Below the pieces are notes generated by a model, which saw only the letters and a program-made list of their open reading frames with translations, had not been told where the DNA came from and did no database searches. This document shows, in pieces, positions 1 through 11,640 of a stretch of 64,000 nucleotides of DNA. This DNA is from Apiosordaria backusii (Eukaryota; Ascomycota; Sordariomycetes; Sordariales; Lasiosphaeriaceae). The translations under genes and the position numbers were made by a program. Where the stretch lies: contig JAUKTV010000009.1 of NCBI GenBank assembly GCA_030549205.1, positions 558,001 through 622,000 on the forward strand, read 5' to 3'. Every line of letters begins with the position of its first letter. Position 1 is the stretch's first letter.

Positions 1-700
1 ATGGGTGGTTTCTCGAAGCCTATGTAAAGGTTCATTAGTCGTCAAACAGCTCCAACAAGAAAACCGAATAGTGTAGCATACCAGAATATCCCCAGAGACC
101 AGCCGCCCACCTAAACAGGCCGACAACCATCAAGATTATTGGAAGTATCTCCCATTGCGACGCGGAGCCCCTGGCGGGCCAAAAGAAAGCTGCGAGAGGG
201 AACGAAGGGGCGCGTCCCGAGGATTCGACCGAGGTGGAATGACCCAAGTTGCTGGGCCCACCAGTTCCTTTGGCCTTTCGCCTTGGCTTGTGAGGAGACG
301 GTGAGTGTCCTGCCATGATCGCCGAGTCTGCCGTGAAGTTTGGGGAAGGGAGAAGTGCGCGTCTGGAACTTTTTGGTGCCGCTGACAGCAATCTGTCATG
401 AGCTGTGGAGCTCCAATTCGATCCAGGCTCTACTGAACAGGGGAGCTACCCGTGGGGTTTCTTGGGGAAGCTCCAATTTCAAACCGACAGGGGTCTCTTT
501 GCGCCGGCAACACGGACCGGCAGCAGCTGCCGGTGCGCTGTGATGTCACCCCTGAACAGACGGGAGCTGCCCCTCTCATGGACCCCTCATCGCGTCTGCA
601 TCGTGAAGCTTCACAAGTGAACCCGGTGATATTAAACGGTGCCTATCACTTTGATGGTCTCTATTACTAACCCAATCCCTAACCAGCATCCCTAACCAAA
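1..700. other. Intergenic, upstream of palC
   Basis: No frame here looks like a gene; the frames that are open overlap each other on both strands and have no recognisable domain. The last part before the palC ATG is pyrimidine-rich and carries two CCCTAACC-type boxes at about 675-697. It most likely holds the palC promoter and 5' leader. Confidence 0.5.
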
Positions 701-2197
701 ATGCCATACCCCTTCACACTCCCCACAACCTCCTCCTTCTCCTTCTCCTCCAGCTTCACCTGCGAATCCCACCCCTCCCTCCCCCTGAACGCAAGCACTC
801 ACCGCGGTGTAGTCCGCGACACCCTCAAGAAATTCAAGCGCCTTCCCCCCCACTCCCAATCCCCCGCCCTCTCCACCGTCATCTCCTCCCTCCACTCCTA
901 CCTCCCCTACCTCTTCGCCCTCGACGCCGGCCTCTCCTCCAACCAACAACCCAAATACTCCGAAGACATAACCGTAACCCTCCGCACCGCCCCCTCCATA
1001 GAATGGCGTCCCACCCTCTCCTCCCCTCCCCTCCCAGGCCGCGAATGCCCCCGAACTAAAATCTCCTCTTTGGAATACGACCTCTTCTTCACCCTCTCCA
1101 CCCTCGCCTCCGCCCTAACCCTCCAATCCCGCACCGCTCTCCACCCCTTATACCTCACCACCACAGCCCCAGTCGGCACCACCCACCGCCAAACCGCCAT
1201 CTCCTCCGCCACCAAATCCCTCCTCGACGCCGCAGGCATCTACGACTACCTCTCCACCCGCGCCGAATTCCTCTCCTCCCCACCACCAACCCCCGACATC
1301 ACCCCTAGCACCATCCGCGCCTTGAAATCCCTCGCCCTCGCCGAAGCAACCCTCCTCGCCGTCCTAAAGGACGACCCCTACCCAGCAATAGTCCAACAGC
1401 AGCGCAACGAAAACGACACCGAGTGGATGTACAAATCCCCCGACATCCCCAAAGTCCGCGCCCACCTCTTCGCCAGGCTCTGCCTCGCTGCCGCCGAACA
1501 CGCCTCCCAAGCGTACGCGCTGGTGAACTCCAACAAGATCAACAGCGAGTTTGTCAAGTACCTCGATGACCTACGCCGAACGGCCAGGGCAAGGGCGTGT
1601 CGTTTTTTCGGGATCGACGCTGAGCTAGGAGAGGAGACAGGCAAGGGTATTGGCTGGCTCTGGGCAGGGTTGAAGGAGCTCGGGGTGGATAGGGAGGGGA
1701 AACATGCTGCCAGCGGAGAAAAAAGCAAATCGTCCTTGATGAAGGGCCTCAAAAAGGAGTGGACGGAGAGGAGGGAAGACAAAAAGGTAGAAAGGGGCCT
1801 GGATTGGGGGGCCGATGCCGGGAGGCTGGAGGAGATGAGGGTGATTGAGATGTTGGAGGGGAAGTGGGTGAGGCAGAATGATACCGTAAGTCTTGTCTGA
1901 TAATGGTGGAAGGTACGATGGCTAATGCGCTACCAGATAATGACACAAGCGATACCACCGATAGGACCGTTGCTGGCGCAAATGCCCACAGGCCGAGAGA
2001 TCCACACAGTCAAGCCCTTTCAACCGCCACTGCTTGAACCAAACGTGCTGGAGGCCATGCGAGCGCCTCCAGATAGGTCAGATGAATTGGGTAACTACCT
2101 AAGCTCTGACGATGAGAGGGCCGTGGATTCTTCACTGGTTGGTGCTTTCCCAGGCACACATGGGGAATATAGGACTGGAACACCAAATTACTATTAA
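701..2197 (+). CDS. palC: PalC/Rim23-like pH-response regulator (BRO1 domain)
   Basis: Exons 701-1885 and 1937-2197, with a 51-bp intron (GTAAGT...CCAG) joined in phase 0; the product is 481 residues. The first 330 or so residues have the helical BRO1-like layout of fungal PalC, and the C-terminal exon carries the conserved tail beginning IMTQAIPPIGPLLAQMP. In Aspergillus, PalC links the plasma-membrane pH-sensing complex to ESCRT-III at cortical sites, upstream of PacC proteolysis; that role is family knowledge. The exon 1 sense strand changes from strongly C-rich to G-rich near 1500. The gene is convergent with leo1. Family assignment rests on recognition of the sequence, with the length close to the usual 500 residues. 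Confidence 0.85.
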
Positions 2198-2770
2198 CTG
2201 ATATAATGCAATCTGGGGACATATTCGGGATAAAATATATATATTACAGCGCGGATATCTGAGGAAGAGCAAGCGACCCTTCTATAATCTTTTTTATACA
2301 ATATGAATGATGTCAATTCCTCGCTGTTGGCGAACCTAAATACGCCGGCCCAGAAATATACACCCTATGAATCAATGCGCCGTCTCCAAGGAGGCCTAAG
2401 GCTTTTTTCCCCGTCCCGGTTTCCAAGGAGCCCGAATATTTCCTCTTCCTCTGCCGCCTCTTGTTCCTGATTTTGTCGAAGCCTCCTTTTGCGATCCGGC
2501 GGGCTTTTTGGGCTTCGAATCCCCTGGCTTCTCCTTTGACTCCTTCGACTCGTCCTCCAACCCCTGTTTGTCCTTTTTCTCCTGCTGTTTCTTTCTGATT
2601 TTCTCAAAATGCTCCTTCTTTATCTCGGCGGGCGTTTTGGGCTTCTACTCCTCCGGCTCCTCCTCCCCTGATAACTCCTCCTCTGGCCTCTGTCTGTCCA
2701 GTTTCTCTTGCTGTTTCTTTCTGATTTTGTCAAAATGCACCTTCTTCTTTTCAGCGGGCGGTTTGGACTT
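2198..2770. other. Convergent 3' region between palC and leo1
   Basis: Most of this stretch, read on the minus strand, is occupied by the post-stop repeats described for leo1. The part next to palC (2198-2390) is AT-rich, with poly(A)-signal-like TATATAATAT stretches that fit 3' ends of both genes. No independent gene is seen. Confidence 0.55.
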
Positions 2771-2773
2771 CTA
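2396..2773 (-). repeat. In-frame diverged tandem repeats after the leo1 stop
   Basis: Starting at the leo1 TAG (2773-2771), the same reading frame continues through units of 126 and 129 nt. Each unit starts with GAG-GAG/GAT, then TAG (2773), TAG (2647) or TCG (2518), then AAG, and encodes a Lys-rich peptide of the form KxKxPAExKKxHF(D/E)KIRKKQQEK. The third unit keeps the nucleotide similarity but is shifted by one base in the KIR region. The frame ends at a TAG at 2398. The units resemble charged low-complexity coding sequence, so this is probably a former or conditional C-terminal extension of LEO1. Confidence 0.7.
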
Positions 2774-4052
2774 CTCCTCGTCTTCATCGTCGTCATTGAC
2801 GACCCGCCTCCTGCGGCGATGAGAAGCAGCCGGGGCGTCATCATCTTCTCCCTCGGCATCCTCATCCGGATCAGCCGTCCTCTGTCTCTTTGCTCTTGGC
2901 CTCTCGTCCTCGTCCTCATCATCCAGAATATCCTCCTCCTCGTCATCATCAACGACATCATCGTCTTCGTCACTCCCGACCAAGAAGCCATCGTCCATAT
3001 CGTAATTATCCGTGCGGCGCGCCCCGCTAGGGAGGTCATCATCAGAATCGTACTCGGGACGGCGGTGCTTCTTCTTGGCTCCGCCTGGTGCACCACGTTT
3101 CCTAGATCCTCCAGCACCGCGCCGGCCTTCCAAATCGCCAATGGAAAGCGCACCGCCTTTGTATCGGCTCCCGGCTCCCTCTGCGCGGGCAGCGGCTGTC
3201 TCCCGGCGGCGCTGGTTCTTCGCGCGTTCCTTCTCGGCGAGCTCGGCTTCCCTCTTCTTGCGCTCTGGATCCTCGTTGGTGGCAATGAGCCTACTGGTGG
3301 TGCTCTCTTTCTTGTTCATGGCTAGGCCTTCCACCAAGCGTTCGAGAGCGACATCCTGGAGATCCTCGGGGGGCTTCACAGTGTACTGCTCTGTGTAGTG
3401 GCCCACGATTAACAATGAATTGGTTGTTAAATGGGCAGCTGCCGCGTATTCATGTGCGTCCCTCACGTCTTGGTACGGCTCGTGGGGCGGGGCGACCAGG
3501 GAGTTGGATGTAATCTCGTAGTGATCGTCGCCGATTTGGAGAGTCGTGGTGCCATCGCTCCATCTGTGAATGTTGGCATTGCTCTGAAGCTTTCCTGCCT
3601 TGGGATCGCGACGCCACATGATCGCCGGGATGGGGGAGTCCGAATTGGCGTTGTTAAGCTCCCACTTTGAGGGCTCCCACTCGTCAGGCTTGTATTCTGT
3701 TGGGTTGAATTTCAGGAAATTTGGGACTCTGAGGTTATGAAGCTGTTGGCAAAAGCTATCAGCAAAATGTCGCCAAATTGAGGTGAACCCCACTGCTTAC
3801 CGTGTTATCTTTCGATTTTGGAATCCGGTGGCGATAGAGAGGGATCGCTTCAGCCAGATGTTGAGATTCCCTATCCTCGCGAGGGTAATCGTCTTCGTCT
3901 TCAATGCGATCGCGGTCATCTTCTCTGTCTGATTCGAGGTCGCGGTCGCTAAGAACATTGCCCCTCTCCGACATCACCTCGTCCCCATCATCTCCGAAGA
4001 GATCGTCACCACCTTCATCAGGAATGTCAATAATATCCTCGGAGTCGGACAT
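2771..4052 (-). CDS. leo1: Paf1 complex subunit Leo1
   Basis: Exon 1 is 4052-3801 and exon 2 is 3742-2771. The 58-bp intron (GTAAGC...ACAG) is in phase 0, giving 407 residues. The N-terminus is very acidic (residues 1-60). The Leo1 core starts at about residue 80 with LRVPNFLKFNP and continues through NANIHRWSDGTTTLQIGDDHYEI and the HLTTNSLLIVGHYTEQYTVKPPEDL region. The C-terminal third alternates basic and acidic low-complexity tracts, as usual for the family. Leo1 pairs with Paf1 in the RNA polymerase II-associated Paf1 complex, acting in elongation and histone modification. The gene is divergent from mob2 copy A. Unusually, the frame continues past the stop as related repeats. Confidence 0.93.
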
Positions 4053-4572
4053 AATGAATGGATTCGGGGTTGATTTGATCGAGCTGCTCTGGCGGTAATC
4101 GGAGAGAAAAGGATGTGGCGGGTGGTGATAGCGCCTGAGAATTGTACCTTGAGTTTCCTAAAGATGGAGGAAAAGTAAACCGTTCAGAATTGTTGAGTGT
4201 GCTCCTAAGGTTTGCAGTTCCTCTTCAAGCTTTCACAGCCCAGATGCGCAGCGCGTTGCCAATTGGAAGTGTGGCTCAAAAACGCGCCAAGACAATGGCG
4301 ATAACGATAAGATCCCTTATGTGGCGGTGCATTTGGCGGGGATCCCCTCCAACAAAGTGCTGGCACTTGTCAGGGGTCCAGGCTCTCCAACACATGAACC
4401 GATTCGATACAAGAAACAATTTCGTGACGGGTTTAGTCAACGCTGCATCGTTCGAAAACAGCTTGTTTCAACCTGTTTCCCCGACGGCTGCTCTCCCGAG
4501 GAAAAGGTGATTTATTTTCTTAATTCCGTTTGGCCGTTTCCTACCTCCCACCGACTCGAGCTCACACCGACA
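4053..4572. promoter_or_regulatory. Divergent intergenic region leo1 / mob2 copy A
   Basis: This 520-bp region lies between two divergently transcribed start codons, so it must contain both promoters. No gene is recognisable in it. Confidence 0.5.
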
Positions 4573-6329
4573 ATGTCCAACCTCTTTTCTGGAATGTGAG
4601 TCGCCTCCATCCATCGCTCGTCTCCTGTTCCCCGCAACCTCGCCAAAAGCCCCCGTGTCGGTCCAGCGAGCCCAATCTCCCATCCACACCCAAGAGCGAG
4701 GCAAGAGCTTCTCAAACTCAACTATTTGCTTTTTTGTCCCTGTTTTTGGCTTGGGCTTGGAATAGAGCAATCTACAGCTGCGTGTACCAAGTGGTTGTCA
4801 GCGCTTGCTATATGCAAGGGTTAGCTGCAGTACCATGCCGCTTCTCAAAAAGTTCTGTCCCGAGAACCTGGGTTTGATACAAGTAACCCAGTCACTTCCT
4901 GAACCGTCAATCACGACCACGTTGCTCAGATCTTCTTGTTCATGTTTTAGACCGGGGAAGAGAGTAGATAGGGGCTCTTGCTCTCGGACCAGGCAGCATT
5001 AAAGATCCACAAGTGTGGTTTGTTGCTGAACCAGGCACCCTTGGCTTGTTTGGCTTGTTTCAAGTACATACAAGGCTGTCTGTTTCCTCATTCTGGCATC
5101 CAAAATAGTTCACACAAGGAGAGGGGGCAAGTTGATGAAACTATTTCGAGATTCTGGGCCACTTGCATATATCTCCGCTCTACAACACTTTAGCTTGGGT
5201 TTCAGCCGCTGACATATATGGTGTAGAAACGCCCGCTTTAGAGGCCAACGCAGCCCAAACTCCCCAGGCCCTGAACAGCAGCAAGCTCAATCACCTGTTC
5301 CTCCCCCTGAAATCCAGACGCCTACTTCTACTACTTCAGTCAAGCTTCCACCACTCCCTACTTCGCCATCTCTGGCCGAGACCATCGGCATGGATCAATC
5401 AAGTGGCATGATCCCTACCGCAGAGGAGGTTTTGACATCATATCACCTCCCTCCAGTGAAGCCGCTCTGGCTGAACTGCAACTATGCGAAGCACATCGTG
5501 AAGGGCAACTTCTTGACTCTTAGTGCGAAGCCCAAGACTGTTGAGATGGGGGAGTGGGTTGCTCACCAGGGTAAGCTAAAACCATTGCGCCCTGCGAGAC
5601 AGGACGATCGGATTGACAAAGTTGCACAGTTGTTGACCACTGGCGAATGCTCGTAACATTCATTCGTCTGGTGCACGATAAGGAGGAGGATGGGACTTCA
5701 ATCTGCAACTCAAGGAGGTGTCCCAAGATGTCAGCCGGAGCGTAGGTTGCTTTCAAGGATCATTCATAACTATCTCCTACTAATTATCGGCCAGTAACCA
5801 CTCATTCACCTGGTTAAACTCTCGGTTGCAACCCGTCGAGATCCCAGCATACGAGTACCTGACACTCGTACAACGATACATCTCTGGCAAAATCGACGAC
5901 AACAACATCTTCCCCTGCGACCCATCCGGCGTTTCGTACGCCGACAACCCGGCTTTCTGCACTCCCCTCCCCGAATCCGGCCAGGACTGGATTGGCAAGA
6001 GGAGCGGTTTCCCTCAGAACTTCATGGAGACATGCCAGACCATTTTCCGGCAGATGTTCCGCGTGTACGCACACTTGTACTGGTCCCACTTCGACGACCT
6101 GTTCGCCCTGAACTTGGAGAAGTCCATGAACAGCTGCTTCAGCCACTTCATCTTGACGGCGACGACGCTCAACCTCCTTAAGAAGGCGGATCTTGAGCCG
6201 ATGCAGCCGTTGATCGATCTGTGGGCGGCACTTGGAACCTTCCCCCAGGGGTCAAAGGCGTTCGAGGTTGCCAACCTTGCTGTTGGCCAGTTGTTGGTGC
6301 AGAAGGCGGGAGGTCCCCCTGCGAGCTAA
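4573..6329 (+). CDS. mob2: MOB2-type kinase activator, copy A
   Basis: Four exons: 4573-4595, 5227-5570, 5630-5741 and 5795-6329, giving 337 residues. The 23-nt first exon encodes MSNLFSG and ends inside codon 8 at GTGAGT; it is supported because copy B has the same exon and both continue as INAR(F/L)RG. The core has PLWLNxxYAKxIVKGNF, the zinc ligands CysX4Cys in ICNSRRCPKMSAG and HisX4His in HLYWSH, and the GKRSGFP loop. MOB2 proteins bind and activate NDR-family kinases (COT1/Cbk1/Orb6) that control polarised hyphal growth. Intron 1 is 631 bp, far longer than the others here. The N-terminal 70 residues are Pro/Ser-rich and poorly conserved between the copies. Confidence 0.9.
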
Positions 6330-7209
6330 GGGGGATATAAGGATTTTGGGTGCTAGCGGGCTAGTCGAAGTTGAAGCTGCGTGCGGGACGCGGGCGAAGT
6401 TGGTGTTGCTGTTTTGGAGTGATTTTGGAAGCATGGCATGTTTGGTGCGCAGGATTTCACACACACACACAGACACACAAGAGAGTCCCATCTGGCTTGA
6501 AGACATAGCGGAAGCAAAAAAGATTCAGACAGGGTATTCGTATCAACAACTCAGAGTACGTTGCATTATAAAGGTACAATGGGATACAGATGTCATGTAG
6601 CCTTCGCTAGATAGCGGGGCAATAAAATCCAGATTCATAACCATCTTAGGAGATGTGAAGATGATACTGAACTCGTTCAGTTACTTGTTACATGAAGCTA
6701 TCAATAGGACGGATGTATGTACGCTGTCTCGTTATTTCTTTATTATGATACCATCTACTAGCATATATGTTATGGATTCCATAACCATCTATCGTACTGA
6801 AGCCCTCGTCATCAACCTCAGATGTTTCTCATTGCTCCCATCTTTCCTCGGCTCAGTCACCCAGTTCATAACAGCAACAACTTCTGAAAAAGCGGACGAC
6901 AAGACAAACAGAACATATATCCTGCCTCCCCATTCCCATTGAACCCCCCCCAACCGCTGCCAGTTTATGCAAAAATAACTAGTGTGTAATACTGCCTGCC
7001 CTCCCTAACCCAATTGTGTATTATATCAAAGGTATCCAACTCTCCAACACCCCTTCCACCCAGTCATACCTACTCAAACAAGACTATCTCTCCCATCCCC
7101 GTTCTCAAACCTCAGCCCTCCTCCCAGCCTGTGACACTCAAACAAGACCACCTCTTATCTCTGCTGAACCCAGAACTAAACAATCTTTTTCCGCTCCCTC
7201 CCGTCCCAT
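6330..7209. other. Convergent intergenic region, mob2 A / CorA transporter
   Basis: No gene is supported. The stretch has a short (CA)n run at about 6458-6480 and a long AT-rich section; it lies between two 3' ends and so mainly holds 3' UTRs and terminators. Confidence 0.5.
6458..6480. repeat. (CA)n microsatellite
   Basis: A short run of CA dinucleotides with one interruption, in the 3' flank of mob2 copy A. Confidence 0.7.
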
Positions 7210-9918
7210 TCAAACAATATTATAAACCCTCTTCGCAATCATATAACACCCCAGCCCAAAAAGCAACAGTCCCCCCGTAATCGCCACAAACCACGTCAAA
7301 TCCTGATCCACCCCCTGCCCCGGGACCCAAACGTTCATCCCCCACAGCCCAGTAATAATATTCATCGGCAGCACAATCGTCCCCAGCACCGTCAGCTTCC
7401 CCAGCACGTCCGCCGTCTGCTCCTGCCGTTCATTCATCCTGATGTTAATCTGCGCAAGATAATTCGCGTGAGACCTTGCCAGGATCCTAATTTTTCTGTT
7501 GTTAGCAACCACACCATCCCACATCCATATACCTATGGGAGAGAGACTCACTTTTCGTAGTGGGATAGATTCGACGTCATGGTCACAATATGATCCTGAA
7601 TATCGCCCAAATACAGCCCAATCTCGCTCCTCGGCGCAACCTCCCAGTGCTCATTACACCTCTTCGCAAACCCTTTAATCACGTCCGCCTTGTTTCCCAA
7701 CAGCCGATAAAGACTCATGACCTTTTTTCTGCAGTCCCCCACCCGTCTCAGCATGTCCCTCCCTGCCTCGGCATCATCCCCTGGTTGTGGCTGCTTCTCA
7801 TTACCCTGTCCGTTGTTGCTGCTATTGTTGGAATTGGTGTTTTTACCATAAGGATCGCTTACGACCGTAGAATGCAGCTGCAGAATCTCATCATCGATAT
7901 CATCTACTTCGTCTTCAATGTTCTGGATTAGAGGACCGAAAGCGTCAGTGATGTCGTCGATGATGGCGTAGGAGATCCAATCTGAGGAGAGAATCAAATA
8001 GTCCCTCAGTTGGCGGATACGTCGCCGTACGTTGGCCGGGTGAGGCGTGACGCTGAAGTGGAAGCTCAGCACGCACTCCCTAAAGACCACGACGTACATG
8101 TTGACTGGCTCCATGAAGTTCTCGCTGGTTTGGTCCTGGTCGAAAGAACGATAATTGACGAAATAATAGTGCCGGAAGAGCTCTACCTTCTCTCGCTGCT
8201 CCTGCATCATGATGTCTTCTGCTGTCAAGGGGTGAATTCCAAAAGCCTTGGAGATGATCTTCATCTCTTGCTCTGTTGGGCTCAGGATGTCGAGCCACCA
8301 TACTGGGCGCTCGCCGTAACGGACTGGTTTGGGTGCCTTTTCGGGGGTAGGGTTGGCGTGGGTAGTGCTGCCATTGTGGTCTGGTTGGGGGGATTTCATG
8401 TGGTCAGGGACTGGAGATCGGATTCGGAAAGGGGTGTGCTCTCCAGAGTGGGTTTTATGCTCACTGTATGACTTTGGCTCCGTCGACATTGGGCGGCCGT
8501 TGTTAGCAGATGCTGTCCGTTCTCTTCGAAACTCGGCAAAGTCCTGGTGTTGCACGTTTGCACCTGTGCTAGTTGCGAGGGATGGTTGTCGGATGGGGAT
8601 TCTGGGGTCTCCATTTTGGCCAGCCAATACCTGGGACAAGCTGATGGTTGGGTCCTCGTCCTCGTCCTCACTCTCAGATGAGTCCGAGAGAATTGGTGGG
8701 TCTGGAATGAAGAGCTCCTTGAAACTGCCTCCTGGCTGGACCAATTCTCCAATTGTTTGGCTGTGAATGGTGCTTTGGAACTCCTCGTTGAAATAGGTAA
8801 ACCGGTACGGCGCTTCCTCCTCGGCTTGAAACCAGCCTCGGTGTACAGGACGTAGCCTCCCATTGATGAGTTGCGGTTCTGTGATTTTCTTCACCCGGCG
8901 CTCATCGCTACGTCCTTCCTTCTCAACTCGGCTCCATTCATTCAGCAGCGCAATATCTGGCCACTTGCGTCGGCGCCTTCGGGTTCGTCCACGGTAGCCA
9001 TGCGCATCGCGAATTCCCAAGTCGTCGTCGGCGATATCAGAGAGGCCTTCTTGGGGAAAGCACACATCCTCCTCGGCCTGCAAAGCAGCAATTGTCTTTC
9101 TCCTTTCCAACGGCGAGTGCTGGAACGATTCGTGGTCGTCTTCATATGAATCCCTCCTTTGCGATTCGCCATTTTCAAGCTCATCACGCAACAGGACATC
9201 ACCAAAGCTCATTTCCATGCGGTCCTGCGGGCGTAATGTAGGTGTTCCCGGCACCGACGGTGGATAGTTGACATTATAAGCATCGTTACCCGATCCGAGA
9301 AACCGCCTCTTGGAGCTGCTCCTGCTCGATTCGTGACGGCTATCAGGCCCGCTCCTTCGAAGTGTGGCTTCTCCGGACCCGTAGCTTGGGAATGTTTCGC
9401 CTCGTTGGTAGAGGGAGCTGGAGAGAAGCGGTGCTCCTTCGCCATCTTCCTCGCTGGTATCCCCTCTGCTCATGTGTTTCAACCTGCTACCACCGGGCGT
9501 GGCCAAGAGCGAGCCGCTAGCTGTCATCATGGATGGGCGTCGGGGTCGGATGAAGGACTTCTGTTCTCTGCATTATAATCTTGTTAGCCAGAGCGCTACA
9601 CATTGGCAGCTACGAAAGGGGTTTGGCGCACCTATGATCTAACAGAGCATCGGTATCAATGCTGGTGTTGCTCGCATTACGACCAGGCCTGGAGTAGAAT
9701 CCTTCACGAGCAGCGTCCATGCCCTCAGAACGATCAAGTCCGGACTCAATGTCATCGGGAGCGAGGCCAGCAAATGACTTCCTTCTGGTCTGCTTCTTCT
9801 TCTTACCACCCCTGTGGTTCTTTCTCTTGCGTGGCGGGTGTGCTGAAGCCGACGGTGCGTGTAGCTCCATCGTGGACTGTTGGCTGGCGAAATCTCTTGT
9901 TTTCGGTGACTGGGACAT
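7210..9918 (-). CDS. CorA-family Mg2+ transporter, ALR/MNR2 type
   Basis: Exons 9918-9632, 9567-7552 and 7486-7210 (introns of 64 and 65 bp) give 859 residues. The long charged N-terminus begins with basic tracts (RKRKNHRGGKKKK) and is Ser/Arg/Asp-rich for about 400 residues. The CorA core follows, with RPVWWLDI...LTAEDIMMQEQREK and a long helix. The last exon carries both membrane segments, with the GMN selectivity signature in GLWGMNVWVPGQG. Fungal ALR1 acts at the plasma membrane and MNR2 at the vacuole; I cannot tell which this is. The last intron has two in-frame acceptors 9 nt apart; the distal one gives the expected HYEKILARSHANYLAQINI-type junction. Confidence 0.92.
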
Positions 9919-11640
9919 GCGCAGAACTTTGACGGATGATTGGAGGCGTTTGCGGCGGTAGCCTATGACGATGGGGTTCGATTGAGTTTAGAACATGAGA
10001 GGCTGCGCCAATCGCGAGCGCCTCGTGGAGCGATAACAAGGTCAATCGGGGTGTTGTTGCTTGTAGTAGCCTCAAGGTTGCTACAGAATAGAAATGCGAG
10101 TAAGGATGGATATCACACGACTGGTGGATGATAACTTTGATTTACTGTTGTTGCTCTCCTGACAAGAGAAGAAGATGACGTGAATGTCGCCGGAGGTGCA
10201 GGGAGAAGATGCGAAAGCAGGGGTCTGTCTCGGCAAACCCTGGAGCTGAGTCTTGGAGATGATTGGCGCCACGTGGGGGCGAATGTGAAGAAGCAACTAG
10301 TTAGCAACCTAGAGCTAGCTTTTCGCCGACGATAGCTCAAGGATCTCTACTCGGGCGCTGTCTCCAGTACGTGATCTCGAGCAACAAAAACAGGAATAGC
10401 TTCTTATCCTAACGAAGAAAAAAAGTCATGCCGCCCGCCGTTGAGTAACGTTGGTCCCGAGTTTCCAGGTTCTGGTGATGTCAACGGGAGAGGGGAGTGA
10501 TGCTGCTAACCATCGCCGTTGATTGAGCCGTGTGGTGGTGGGACCTACCCTTGCTAAAAACGGGCTGAGGATCATGGTTCCAGCGCTTGCTTGCGGGGTG
10601 TTTTGTGCCGCCTCAAAACTGGAAGCTTGATTGATATCTGAATGCTTGGCTGACTTTATGATGGCCTCTCTTTTATGTTCAGGAAAAAATCGCGAGGACT
10701 TTTCTATTTATGCTTGTATCTACCACAATGGCTCCCGCTGCCCTGGACTTCGATTTCATCGTTGTTCGAGATACCTACACTACCACGCCCACATTACCAT
10801 CGGTGATAGTACTTCCGCTCAGGCCTTGCCAGGTCCTATACACAGCACTCAGGCCTCGATATGTGGCTTAAGTGGGTGGCTTGAAGGTGGCTTGTCTGGG
10901 CAGATGGCTTGTGCGCAGATTGTGATTAAAACGGCTTGAATAATCTTGTGCTAGGCCAAGCTCGGAGTCCCAATGACTTTTCTGGGTTATCCATGCCAAG
11001 GTCATCACAAACAACAACCTGAGATGGGGTCGCCCCCCAGTGTTTACCATGACAACATGGAATCCGCTTCAGAGAAGAGAGATGAAGATTGAGGTGAGGT
11101 ACCTTTCAGGTTGGACGCAGGAACGGACATCTCCTGGATTTCAAATACTTCAACTGCATCGTTGAACCTAGCATTTCTGGAACCATGATCAGTATCCGTA
11201 AGGCGGATCTTTTTTGTCCATACACTAGTGAAGAAGCTCGCACGGCCCTTTTGTTAGCAAATCTGCAGGCCCCAACTGACAAGTGCTTGCGTCGCTCACC
11301 GACGTCATTATCGCTGGTTCGCCCACCAGACACACCGTCGCATATAAACTCAAGCTTGTTCCGGCTCGGCTTACACGGGTCCCCAGCTTTCTCGACTTCC
11401 GTGTGCCACGCCCTTTGTTCCGTGAAACTGAACACCTCCAGACCTTGAATCGTTGTTTGCGCAACACCCCGCTTCTTATTTCAGTATCAATTACCTGACC
11501 CGCGAGCCGACCACCTGAACAATCAAACCGAGCCATCGTCCACCTGCCGTTGGGTACCGCAGACAAGAAAAACAACAGACCACGCATTACGACTACACAC
11601 TACACACCACCACAACGCCAACACCACACCTCAATTCACA
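9919..11640. promoter_or_regulatory. Divergent intergenic region, CorA transporter / pil1
   Basis: A 1.7-kb region between two divergent start codons. I see no gene. The last 150 bases before pil1 are C/A-rich (CACACACC, CCACAACGCC), as in many fungal 5' leaders. The region is large enough for separate promoters. Confidence 0.5.

Noticed and set aside
169..297. PacC-like GCCARG sites upstream of palC
   Set aside because: Two six-base matches in 700 bp on both strands are within chance expectation.
670..697. CCCTAACC boxes resembling telomere repeats, also TTAGGG at 26697-26709
   Set aside because: Only one or two short copies; not an interstitial telomere array.
2708..3325. Hydrophobic plus-strand frame opposite leo1
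   Set aside because: It is the complement of Asp/Glu codons of leo1, which read as Val/Ile/Leu; no independent gene support.
4468..5193. Open frames across mob2 copy A intron 1
   Set aside because: Short, overlapping on both strands; the splice signals flanking the interval match copy B.
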